Of a DNA stretch of 64,000 bases, positions 35,510-44,212 are shown one piece after another. The stretch lies in assembly GCF_900176305.1 (NCBI RefSeq), contig NZ_FWXH01000003.1, positions 62,001 through 126,000 of the forward strand, read 5' to 3'. Position 1 is the first letter of the stretch. Each line of letters opens with the position of its first letter. The notes under the pieces are model-generated. The model made no database searches. It was not told the origin of the DNA and was given only the letters and a program-made list of their open reading frames with translations. The translations under genes were made by a program, and so were the position numbers. Source of the stretch: Clostridium acidisoli DSM 12555. GTDB taxonomy: Bacteria > Bacillota > Clostridia > Clostridiales > Clostridiaceae.

Positions 35510-37240
35510 ATGACTTACAAAGAAACTTATAAAAAATGGCTGAATTCTCAATATGTTGATGAGGAAACTAAAGAGGAATTAAGAAAGATACAAGATGAAA
35601 AAGAAATAGAAGATAGATTTTATCAAGAATTAGAATTTGGAACAGGGGGACTTAGAGGAGTAATTGGAGCAGGGAGTAATAGACTTAATAATTATACAGT
35701 GGGAAAAGCAACTCAAGGTCTAGCTGATTATATAAATAAAAATTACAGTGGAGAAAAATCTGTAAGTATAGCATATGATTCAAGAAATAAGTCAAAAGAA
35801 TTTGCAGACAGAGCAGCAAGTGTTTTATGTGCTAATGGAATTTCGGTAAATTTATTTGAATCCTTAAGACCAACTCCAGTACTTTCATTTACAGTAAAAC
35901 ATTTAAAATCCAAGGCGGGAATAGTTATAACAGCTTCACATAATCCAAAACAATATAATGGATATAAAGTTTACAATGAAGACGCTGGTCAAGTAACAGA
36001 TAAGGCTGCAAAAGAGATATTAGATTGTATTACAGCATTGGAAGATTTTAGTTGCGTAAAATCTATGGATCTAGAAGAAGCCAAAAAGTCTAAACTTCTA
36101 AATATTATTGGTGAAAACGTAGATAAAGTTTACATAGAAAAGGTAAAAGATTTAACAATAAGAAAAGAACTAGTTGAAAAATATGCAAAAGACTTAAAGA
36201 TAATATATACACCGATACATGGTTCTGGAAACATACCGGTTAGACGTGTATTAAAGGAATTAGGATATGAAAATGTGAACGTAGTAAAAGAACAGGAGAA
36301 ACCGGATGGAAACTTTCCAACAGCTCCGTATCCAAATCCAGAGCAGCCATCAGTATTTAAATTAGCACTAGAAATGGCTAAAGAAGTTAAACCTGATGTA
36401 ATATTTGGAACTGATCCTGATTGTGATAGGATTGGTATAGTTGTAAAAGATAGTGAAGGTGAGTATAAGGTTTTAACAGGTAATCAGACGGGTGTGCTTT
36501 TAACAAATTATATAATATCTTCATTAAAAGAACTTAAAGAGCTTCCTAAAAATGGGGTAGTAATAAAAACAATAGTAACATCAGAAATGGCAAGAAAAAT
36601 AGCTGATGATTATAATATTGAAACTTTGGATGTACTTACTGGATTTAAGTACATAGGAGAAAAAATTAAGGAATTTGAGAACACTAAATCAAATACGTAT
36701 TTATTTGGATTTGAAGAAAGTTACGGATGCTTAGCTGGGACGTTTGTAAGAGATAAAGATGCTGTAATTGGTGCAATGCTTGTTTGTGAAATGGTTTTAT
36801 ATTATAAAAATAAAGGATTAAGTTTATTTGATGCGTTAACTGAACTTTATAATAAATATGGTTATTATAAAGAAACATTAGTTTCATTAGAATTACAAGG
36901 AAAAGAAGGACAAGAGAAAATTCAAAAAGCATTAGAACGGTTAAGAACTTCTATGAAAAAGGAAGTTGGAGGAGTTAAAATATCTAAGGCATTTGATTAC
37001 AAATTAAGTGTTGAGAAAAATATTCTTGAAGGTAGTTCAAACAAAATAGAACTCCCTAAATCTAATGTATTAAAATTTATTCTGGAGGATGGTTCTTGGT
37101 TTGTAGTTAGACCGTCTGGAACAGAACCTAAAATGAAGGTTTATATGTCTGTTATAGGTAAAAGTCAAGTAGATGCAGATGATAAGTCTGATAAATTTAA
37201 TAAAAGTGTTATGGAAATAATAAATGAAGCTTGCAAATAA
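35510..37240 (+). CDS. pgm: Phosphoglucomutase / phosphomannomutase, alpha-D-phosphohexomutase family
   Basis: A 576-residue enzyme starting at ATG 35510 behind GAGGAGG (an in-frame codon 21 bases earlier lies in the ribosome site). The four domains show ELEFGTGGLRGVIG, the phosphoserine loop TASHNPKQYNGYK with S143, the metal loop GTDPDCDRIGI, the sugar loop FGFEESYGCLAGT and the phosphate loop RPSGTEPKMKVY. It interconverts glucose-6-P and glucose-1-P, the substrate of GalU and RfbA encoded nearby. This form is the PgcA-like phosphoglucomutase of Firmicutes; mannose use cannot be excluded. TATAAT at 35468 is a likely -10 box. Confidence 0.93.
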   Translation: MTYKETYKKWLNSQYVDEETKEELRKIQDEKEIEDRFYQELEFGTGGLRGVIGAGSNRLNNYTVGKATQGLADYINKNYSGEKSVSIAYDSRNKSKEFADRAASVLCANGISVNLFESLRPTPVLSFTVKHLKSKAGIVITASHNPKQYNGYKVYNEDAGQVTDKAAKEILDCITALEDFSCVKSMDLEEAKKSKLLNIIGENVDKVYIEKVKDLTIRKELVEKYAKDLKIIYTPIHGSGNIPVRRVLKELGYENVNVVKEQEKPDGNFPTAPYPNPEQPSVFKLALEMAKEVKPDVIFGTDPDCDRIGIVVKDSEGEYKVLTGNQTGVLLTNYIISSLKELKELPKNGVVIKTIVTSEMARKIADDYNIETLDVLTGFKYIGEKIKEFENTKSNTYLFGFEESYGCLAGTFVRDKDAVIGAMLVCEMVLYYKNKGLSLFDALTELYNKYGYYKETLVSLELQGKEGQEKIQKALERLRTSMKKEVGGVKISKAFDYKLSVEKNILEGSSNKIELPKSNVLKFILEDGSWFVVRPSGTEPKMKVYMSVIGKSQVDADDKSDKFNKSVMEIINEACK

Positions 37241-37253
37241 GACTTATTAATTA

Positions 37254-37291
37254 AAAGTGGGGGATAAAAAATCTTCCACTTTAAATTTTTT
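37254..37291 (+). terminator. Terminator of pgm
   Basis: AAAGTGGGGGAT pairs with ATCTTCCACTTT (12 pairs, two wobbles), then a T6 run. Confidence 0.85.
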
Positions 37292-37344
37292 ATGTAATCT
37301 AATATAATGTTATGGTTAGAGAATTAGTTGGGATGGTGAAAGAA

Positions 37345-38415
37345 ATGGACATAAAAGCAGAATTTGTACAGAAAGTATCAAAATTAATATTTTTAGAATT
37401 TAAAGGTGAGAGTATACTACAAATATTTGGTGTAAATTCAAAAGAAAGCGTGTATCTTCCAGTAAGGCCTTTAAGGGTAGCTGATAAAGTTAAAGCTGGG
37501 GAAAAATTTGAAAAAATACCTGTATCATTTTTTATAGAAGGAATGTTTTATGTACTTGGTGGAGATAAAGATTTTAAATTTAATAAAATATATCTTAATA
37601 TATTAAATAAAAACTGTAATGAAGCTTTAGGTTATATAAAAGGAATAATTTTTGATGAAGTAAAAAAAGGGTCTTATGAGGATGCATATATTATTATAAA
37701 AGGACTTATAAATATTGAGACTAATAAGGATAACTATGATAAACTATTTATGCTTTTAGAAAATTTGATAGAATTAGATAGTTCTTATGAAGAAGAGTAT
37801 ATAGAAATGTTAAATAACTCGGAAAGTATAAAAGGATATTTTGAGCCATATTATAAAAAAGCCATTATATATTATAAGCAGAAGAAGTATGAAGATGCTT
37901 GGTTTAATTTAAATACATATTTAGAGAAAACTCAAAGCAAAAGTAAAGAGGTCATTGAATTAAAACATATATTGGAAAACATAAGAAATTTTGATAAGGG
38001 TAAAGAACTTATATTTACGAATCCAAATGAAGCACTTAAACACCTTATACCACTTTTAGATGAGTTTGAAGATGATGCAATATTAAATTTTAATATTGCG
38101 GTAGCCTATAGGGTACTAGGAAACTATGAAAAAGCTATATATTATTTAAATGATGCTATGGCAATCGATAGTAGTATTGTTGACATAATAAATGAATTGG
38201 GTATAAATTACGCAGCCATTAATAATTATGATATAGCCATAAAATATTTAAGAAAAGCATTTGAGGTTACAAAATCCATTGAAATATGTACAAATCTTGT
38301 TATGTGCTATTTAAATAAAGGTGATATGAAGCAAGCTAAGTTGCATTTTGAAATCGCAAAGAAAATTAATCCTAAAGATGAGATTGTGTTGGAATTAGGG
38401 GAAATAATAAAATAA
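37345..38415 (+). CDS. Tetratricopeptide-repeat protein
   Basis: About 356 residues, starting at ATG 37345 after GGTGA; an in-frame ATG 33 bases upstream lacks a ribosome site. The first 90 residues form a small domain with no motif I know (FLEFKGESILQIFGV). The remainder is helical with TPR-like units, clearest at the C-terminus: NFNIAVAYRVLGNYEKAIYY, INELGINYAAINNYDIAIKY and MCYLNKGDMKQAKLHF. No signal peptide or membrane helix is seen, so it is a cytoplasmic scaffold-type protein. Its place between pgm and galU hints at a link to sugar-nucleotide or polymer metabolism, but this is only context. Confidence 0.75.
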   Translation: MDIKAEFVQKVSKLIFLEFKGESILQIFGVNSKESVYLPVRPLRVADKVKAGEKFEKIPVSFFIEGMFYVLGGDKDFKFNKIYLNILNKNCNEALGYIKGIIFDEVKKGSYEDAYIIIKGLINIETNKDNYDKLFMLLENLIELDSSYEEEYIEMLNNSESIKGYFEPYYKKAIIYYKQKKYEDAWFNLNTYLEKTQSKSKEVIELKHILENIRNFDKGKELIFTNPNEALKHLIPLLDEFEDDAILNFNIAVAYRVLGNYEKAIYYLNDAMAIDSSIVDIINELGINYAAINNYDIAIKYLRKAFEVTKSIEICTNLVMCYLNKGDMKQAKLHFEIAKKINPKDEIVLELGEIIK

Positions 38416-38435
38416 TAAAATGGTAAAATGATTAA

Positions 38436-38464
38436 TTGTAAACATAAGTAAAAGAATGTATAAT
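38436..38464 (+). promoter_or_regulatory. Sigma-A-like promoter of galU
   Basis: TTGTAA (38436-38441), 17 bases, TATAAT (38459-38464). Confidence 0.65.
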
Positions 38465-38497
38465 AATATTTGTATAAAACAAAGAAGGAGAGATATT

Positions 38498-39403
38498 ATG
38501 AAAGTAAGAAAAGCTATAATACCAGCAGCAGGACTTGGAACAAGATTTTTGCCTGCAACTAAAGCTCAACCTAAGGAAATGCTGCCAATAGTAGATAAGC
38601 CAACTATACAATACATAATCGAAGAAGCCGTAGCTTCTGGAATAGAAGAAATACTTGTAATTACAGGCAGAAATAAAAGGGCTATTGAGGACCATTTTGA
38701 CAAATCAGTTGAACTTGAAAATGAATTAGAAAGCCATGGAAAAGATGAACTTCTAAAGATAGTTAAAGAAATTTCTAATATGGTTAACATATATTACATA
38801 AGACAAAAGGAACCTAAAGGCTTAGGACATGCAATAAGTTGTGCTAAAACTTTTGTAGGAAATGAACCATTTGCAGTTATGCTTGGAGATGATGTGGTTG
38901 ACAGTAAAAAACCATGTTTGAAGCAATTAATGGATTGTTATGATGAGTATAAGACAACAATATTAGGAGTACAAGAGGTACCTCATGAGGAAGTTTCAAA
39001 GTATGGAGTTGTAAATGGAATGCACATTGAAAATTCTGTATATAAAGTTAAAGATTTAGTAGAAAAACCTAAAGTAGAAGAGGCACCTTCTGATATAGCA
39101 ATACTTGGAAGATACATTATCACACCTCAAATTTTTAATATATTAGAAAATACAAAGCCAGGTAAGGGCGGAGAAATACAACTTACAGATGCATTAAAGA
39201 CATTGATGCAACAAGAAGCTATGTATGCCTACACTTTTGAGGGAAGAAGATATGATGTTGGTGATAAACTAGGATTTTTAGAAGCTACTGTTGAATTTGC
39301 ACTTAAAAGACCAGACCTTCAATCACAATTTATGGAGTATTTGTTAACAATAAAAAGTAATCCTAAATTTAAAACTGTATATGAAAAGGCTACAAAGAAG
39401 TAG
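38498..39403 (+). CDS. galU: UTP-glucose-1-phosphate uridylyltransferase
   Basis: A 301-residue nucleotidyltransferase starting at ATG 38498 behind GGAG; upstream in-frame codons lack a ribosome site. The signature IIPAAGLGTRFLPATKAQPKEMLP opens the Rossmann-like fold as two adjoining motifs. QKEPKGLGHAI, MLGDDVV, LVEKPKVEEAPSD and GGEIQLTDAL follow as in GalU/GtaB. It makes UDP-glucose from glucose-1-P supplied by the upstream mutase. UDP-glucose feeds wall polymers and glycolipids. Length is normal. Confidence 0.95.
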   Translation: MKVRKAIIPAAGLGTRFLPATKAQPKEMLPIVDKPTIQYIIEEAVASGIEEILVITGRNKRAIEDHFDKSVELENELESHGKDELLKIVKEISNMVNIYYIRQKEPKGLGHAISCAKTFVGNEPFAVMLGDDVVDSKKPCLKQLMDCYDEYKTTILGVQEVPHEEVSKYGVVNGMHIENSVYKVKDLVEKPKVEEAPSDIAILGRYIITPQIFNILENTKPGKGGEIQLTDALKTLMQQEAMYAYTFEGRRYDVGDKLGFLEATVEFALKRPDLQSQFMEYLLTIKSNPKFKTVYEKATKK

Positions 39404-39496
39404 AAATGTAAAAATGTTATATTTATAATTTATAATTTATATTGTATAATTAAAATGTGAGTTTAATTGAAACTAATATTGAAAGGAGGTGAAAAA

Positions 39497-42025
39497 GTGA
39501 TAAAGCCTCTTATTAAAAAGAAAATTGTAACATTCTTATGTGTAATTGCAATGGCTACAGTTAGTATTAATGTTCCGGTGAAAACTTTTGCTAGTACAAA
39601 TAATGCTTTACCAGCAAGACTATGGATTGATACTCCTCAAAATAATTCCAAGCAGTCATCAAACCAATTAAATGTGTCAGGGTGGGCATTGAGTGAAAAT
39701 GGAGTAAAAAGCGTACAGGTAGCTTTAGATGGTGGCAATGTGCAAAATGCTACATTAGGCGGTGCAAGGCCAGATGTTGCAAACTTTTATCAAGGATATA
39801 CCGGAGGTGCAAATAGTGGATACAGTGCAAATCTAGATATATCAACTCTATCATATGGTACTCATACAGTGACGGTAACCAGTACTGGAAATGATGGAAG
39901 TACTAGAACACTTGATGTGGCAATCTATAAGGCCAATTTAAATTCAAACAATTTGCCAGCAAGACTATGGATTGATTCACCTCAAAGTAATTCTAAGCAG
40001 TCATCAAACCAATTAAATGTTTCCGGATGGGCATTAAGTCAAAATGGAGTGAAAAGTGTACAAGTAGCTGTTGATGGTAAAGGTGCACAAAATGCTACAT
40101 TAGGCGGTGCAAGGCCAGATGTTGCAAACTTTTATCAAGGATATACTGGAGGTGCCAATAGCGGTTATAGTACAAATATAGATATATCAAGTTTGTCATA
40201 TGGTATACATACAGTAACAGTAACTAGTATTGGAAATGATGGAAGTACTAGAACACTAGACACTTCAATTTATAAAATTAATGCAGCTACTAGTAGTTTA
40301 CCAGCATCTACATTTATTGATACACCTACTTCAAAGTCAAATGTATTCAGCGTGAACAACAAAGTTAGTGTATCAGGATGGTCAATAGATGGATCAGGAA
40401 TGCAGAAAGTGCAAGTATATGTAGATAATTCATATAAAGGTGATGCAAATATAGGGATCTCAAGGCCAGACGTTGCAAAGGTTTATCCAAGTTATTATCA
40501 AGCGTCAACTAGTGGTTTTAACTATGACTTAGATATCTCATCAATTCCCGATGGAACGCATACTATAACGGTTAGAGGAACTGGAAATGATGGAGCAAAT
40601 TCTTCAGAGAGTGTTAGTGTTACAAAAGTATCTAGTAATTCTATGGTACCAAGAATATTTATTGATACTCCAAGTTACGCTCAAGTAAGTGGTGGAAATG
40701 TAACTGTTTCGGGATGGTCCTTAAACTTGTATGGAGTACAGAAAGTACAGGTTTATGTGGACAACAATTATAAGGGTGATGCAAACATAGGTATATCAAG
40801 ACCAGATGTGAATAATTTCTATACAGGATACACGGGAGCAAGCACTAGTGGATACACCTACAATTTAAGCTTAAATGGATTGTCTGCAGGAGCTCATACA
40901 GTAACAGTGAAGAGTATTGGAAATGATGGGAGTGTAACACCACTAAATTCCCAAGTATATGTATTACCAAGTGGAGTAAGCAATATGTCATCAAGAGTTT
41001 GGATAGATACACCTTCAAATGGGACTTTTTACAAAACTTCGCCTGGACAAGTTATACTTTCAGGATGGTCTCTCAGTCCATTTGGAGTTCAAAGAGTAGA
41101 AGTATTTTATGATACCTATTATATCGGTGATGCTAGTATTGGGCTAGCAAGGCCGGATGTAAATAGTTTTTATCCTGGTTATGTTGGTGGAGCAAATAGT
41201 GGATATTCATTTAATTTAAATCTATCTAATATTTCAGATGGAGTCCATACAATAACGGTTAAGAATCTTGGAACTAACAATGATAGTGCATCTGTTGATA
41301 TTAAAATATACAAGTTTTCTGGAAACGGACAAAGTACGATATATAACACTTCGCTACAAAATGCAGTAACTAAACAGATGACATATGGAGATCCAGTAAT
41401 GGAATCAAATGGTAACTGGATAGCGGCAGATAAAAATACTGTTCAAAAATATATGGATCCTACAAATTTTATGGATAGTTATGGTGTATATCAGTTCTTA
41501 AGACTAGATTATATGCAAGGCGTGACTGTAGATGATTTAAATAATATACTTGCGGGTAAAGGTGTGCTTGCTGGTAAGGGTGCTCAATTTTTAGATGCAG
41601 CTCAGCAAAGCAATATTAATCCTGTTTACTTAGTTTCTCATGCTTTACTTGAAACAGGTAATGGACAATCAGCCTTAGCAACAGGAATAGTTGTAAATGG
41701 TAAAAAAACATATAACTTGTTTGGAATAGGAGCTTATGACAGTAATCCAAATCAGATGGGTGCACAATATGCATATAATCAAGGTTGGTTTAGTGTTGAT
41801 CAAGCTATATATGGTGGCGCACAATGGATATCTGGAAGCTATATAAATAATAGCTTCTACAAACAAAATACTTTATACAAGATGAGATGGAATCCAGCTT
41901 CGCCTACAAATCATCAGTATGCTACAGATGTAAGATGGGCATATAATCAAATTTATAATATTAAATCGCTTATAGATCAAGTCCAAAAGCCTGTATTGCA
42001 ATTTGATATACCACAATACAATTAA
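39497..42025 (+). CDS. Secreted GBS_Bsp-like repeat N-acetylglucosaminidase (autolysin)
   Basis: About 842 residues, starting at GTG 39497 behind AGGAGGTG; an in-frame TTG 30 bases upstream precedes that site. A signal peptide (about 1-33) is followed by five repeats of about 110 residues with the IDTP, GW(A/S)L, V-VDG, ARPDV/SRPDV, YQGYTGG, SGY and GNDG pattern. A GH73-type glucosaminidase domain follows (about 690-830), with the catalytic Glu E719 in HALLETGNG and the YNLFGIGA motif. It should cleave peptidoglycan glycan strands outside the cell. The repeats probably bind the wall. The architecture is parallel to the CHAP-like protein at 28061. Repeats 1 and 2 are almost identical. Confidence 0.9.
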   Translation: MIKPLIKKKIVTFLCVIAMATVSINVPVKTFASTNNALPARLWIDTPQNNSKQSSNQLNVSGWALSENGVKSVQVALDGGNVQNATLGGARPDVANFYQGYTGGANSGYSANLDISTLSYGTHTVTVTSTGNDGSTRTLDVAIYKANLNSNNLPARLWIDSPQSNSKQSSNQLNVSGWALSQNGVKSVQVAVDGKGAQNATLGGARPDVANFYQGYTGGANSGYSTNIDISSLSYGIHTVTVTSIGNDGSTRTLDTSIYKINAATSSLPASTFIDTPTSKSNVFSVNNKVSVSGWSIDGSGMQKVQVYVDNSYKGDANIGISRPDVAKVYPSYYQASTSGFNYDLDISSIPDGTHTITVRGTGNDGANSSESVSVTKVSSNSMVPRIFIDTPSYAQVSGGNVTVSGWSLNLYGVQKVQVYVDNNYKGDANIGISRPDVNNFYTGYTGASTSGYTYNLSLNGLSAGAHTVTVKSIGNDGSVTPLNSQVYVLPSGVSNMSSRVWIDTPSNGTFYKTSPGQVILSGWSLSPFGVQRVEVFYDTYYIGDASIGLARPDVNSFYPGYVGGANSGYSFNLNLSNISDGVHTITVKNLGTNNDSASVDIKIYKFSGNGQSTIYNTSLQNAVTKQMTYGDPVMESNGNWIAADKNTVQKYMDPTNFMDSYGVYQFLRLDYMQGVTVDDLNNILAGKGVLAGKGAQFLDAAQQSNINPVYLVSHALLETGNGQSALATGIVVNGKKTYNLFGIGAYDSNPNQMGAQYAYNQGWFSVDQAIYGGAQWISGSYINNSFYKQNTLYKMRWNPASPTNHQYATDVRWAYNQIYNIKSLIDQVQKPVLQFDIPQYN

Positions 42026-42105
42026 ATATGAATAAATTGTTGCTAGTGTGATGCATAAAAATGTTTAATTATATTAATAGTAACAGTTTTGATTTTAAAT
42101 TAATT

Positions 42106-42134
42106 AGGAGGCCTTTTGGCTTCCTATATTTATT
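42106..42134 (+). terminator. Terminator of the glucosaminidase gene
   Basis: AGGAGGCC pairs with GGCTTCCT (one wobble) around TTTT, then a T-rich tail. The rest of 42026-42307 shows nothing more. Confidence 0.8.
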
Positions 42135-42307
42135 TGATAGTACTATAATCAAATGAATATAGAAATATTTTATGTTTAATATAACTAATAAATTGTCAAT
42201 TTAAGCTAAAAGATTTTGATAATATGTTATACATATGATATTATATATTGGTGATAAAACTTTGATACGTATAATTGAAATAATTAATATAACTTATGAG
42301 GTGAAAA

Positions 42308-44194
42308 ATGAAGAAAATAATGAATAACAATAAAATAATACTAGTTCTGGCTTTGTTTGTAGTTTTGGCTGGTATCTTGACGGAAACATTCGTATTTAAT
42401 TCTTCATATTTTAAAATTCCTAAAAATCAACGTGGATTACATGAAATAGATGTTAATAAGTTAGTACTTAATGATTTAAAGATAGAAAATAACGAACTCT
42501 ACGTAATTGGGAAAAATCCATATTTTCAAATCCCTATGAATAATTATGACATTTCGATAATGTTAAATTTAGAAAAGAAAAATAATAATTTTCAATTGTA
42601 TACTAAGGATGAAAAGGGAAATATGTCAATAGTATACACTAGTAACTCCGATGTGAAAAACCGTTTAAATATTATTATTAATAATAATATTAAAAATTTG
42701 AAATTTTATATAAAAACAGATGTAGGAAAAGTAGGAATCCAATCTATCGAGATGGACAATAGATTTGAGTTTGACATAGTAAGATTTTTAGTGATGATAG
42801 GTATAGGTTATATGGTTTTAGTATTACTATATTTTAGAATTAAATTACAAAGTCGACTACATGTTGCATTCTTTGCTATTTCAATGATCTTAGGTTCTGT
42901 ACTAACAATATGTGTACCACCTAATTATTCTTATGATGAATGCGCTCATTTTATTAGGGCATATGAAACTGCCTCATTTGATTTTAATTTTTCAAAAACT
43001 AAAACTTCAAATTGGATTTCAAACATAGATGAATGCTTTATATCAAATGGGCGATATAATCTTTATAATTCTTATAGGGATAGATTAGATAACGCAAAGA
43101 TATTTTTTAACAATGACTATTCAAAAAATGGGCATGTGACTTCAGGAGAGGATACATATCTGTTTGTGCCATACATACCAGCGGCAGCTGGAATACTAGT
43201 AGGTAAAACTTTAAGGTTACCTTTCATAATTACATACTATCTAGGTAGGATGTTTGCGCTGTTAATATTCTCTATATTAGGGGCTTTAATAATTAAACAC
43301 ATTAAAATTGCTAAAAGGCTTGTGTTTATCACGTTACTTTTTCCATGTGCTGTTATGACGGCTGGTTCCTATTCAGTGGATCCTATGACACAAATATTTG
43401 CATTAGCTAGTGTGGCGATATTTATAAATATGCTTTGTGCAGAAGATAATAGCATAAGTTACATACAAGTTTTGGAGTTTGCAGGCTGCGCAGCAATAAC
43501 AAGCATATGCAAAGTTCCATATGCACCACTGAGTCTCCTTATACTTGTGGTTCCGCGTTATAAATTTAAAACTATATCAAAGCAAAAATTTATTCTCTTA
43601 AAAGTTATGCCTCTATTTATAGTCGGCATAGCTGCTGCAGGAAATTTTTTCTATGGAGAGACAAAAAATATCAATCAATGGAAAGTACCTGGAGTAAACG
43701 TAAGTGCACAAGTAAAATATATTATAAGTGATCTTCCAAGGTATGCACATGTTATATATACATCGGTTACAACTTCAGTGGATATGTATTTTCAGGGGGC
43801 TATTGGGCTACTCGCATATTGTGGAAAAATAAACACGATTTGGGTTGTAATTATAGTGGTAACTATGATAATTGTTGCTGCAGTAGATGATGAGTCAGAT
43901 GTTTTGAAGCTTAGAGCAAATGAAAAAATCATGCTATTATTATCCTCAACAATGTCTTGGATATTAGCTCTAACTGCACTTTATATTACATTTACTCCAG
44001 TAGGTAAAAGCACAGTTGATGGGGTTCAAGGAAGATATATTACACCTCTGATAGTTCCACTTCTTTTACTGGTGAAAAATGGAAAAATAAAAATCAACTT
44101 GAATAAGGAGAAATTAAACTGTTTTTTAATGCTAGAATGTTCAATAGTTCTTATTGTTTCCATAATAAAAGTTTTCTTTCAATATAGTAACTAA
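42308..44194 (+). CDS. DUF2142 multipass membrane protein, copy 1
   Basis: A 628-residue protein behind GAGGTGA. Helix 1 (about 10-30) is followed by an outer beta-rich domain (about 35-155), then about ten to eleven helices. The first loop after helix 3 has CVPPNYSYDECAHFIRAYE, with the D-E pair common in GT-C-like families. DUF2142 proteins are found in polysaccharide loci and are thought to handle polyprenol-linked sugars, but the activity is unproven. The next gene is a close paralogue in tandem. It lies between the wall autolysin and the rhamnose genes, which supports a wall-polymer role. Confidence 0.75.
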   Translation: MKKIMNNNKIILVLALFVVLAGILTETFVFNSSYFKIPKNQRGLHEIDVNKLVLNDLKIENNELYVIGKNPYFQIPMNNYDISIMLNLEKKNNNFQLYTKDEKGNMSIVYTSNSDVKNRLNIIINNNIKNLKFYIKTDVGKVGIQSIEMDNRFEFDIVRFLVMIGIGYMVLVLLYFRIKLQSRLHVAFFAISMILGSVLTICVPPNYSYDECAHFIRAYETASFDFNFSKTKTSNWISNIDECFISNGRYNLYNSYRDRLDNAKIFFNNDYSKNGHVTSGEDTYLFVPYIPAAAGILVGKTLRLPFIITYYLGRMFALLIFSILGALIIKHIKIAKRLVFITLLFPCAVMTAGSYSVDPMTQIFALASVAIFINMLCAEDNSISYIQVLEFAGCAAITSICKVPYAPLSLLILVVPRYKFKTISKQKFILLKVMPLFIVGIAAAGNFFYGETKNINQWKVPGVNVSAQVKYIISDLPRYAHVIYTSVTTSVDMYFQGAIGLLAYCGKINTIWVVIIVVTMIIVAAVDDESDVLKLRANEKIMLLLSSTMSWILALTALYITFTPVGKSTVDGVQGRYITPLIVPLLLLVKNGKIKINLNKEKLNCFLMLECSIVLIVSIIKVFFQYSN

Positions 44195-44212
44195 TAAATA
44201 AGGGGTGTTTTC

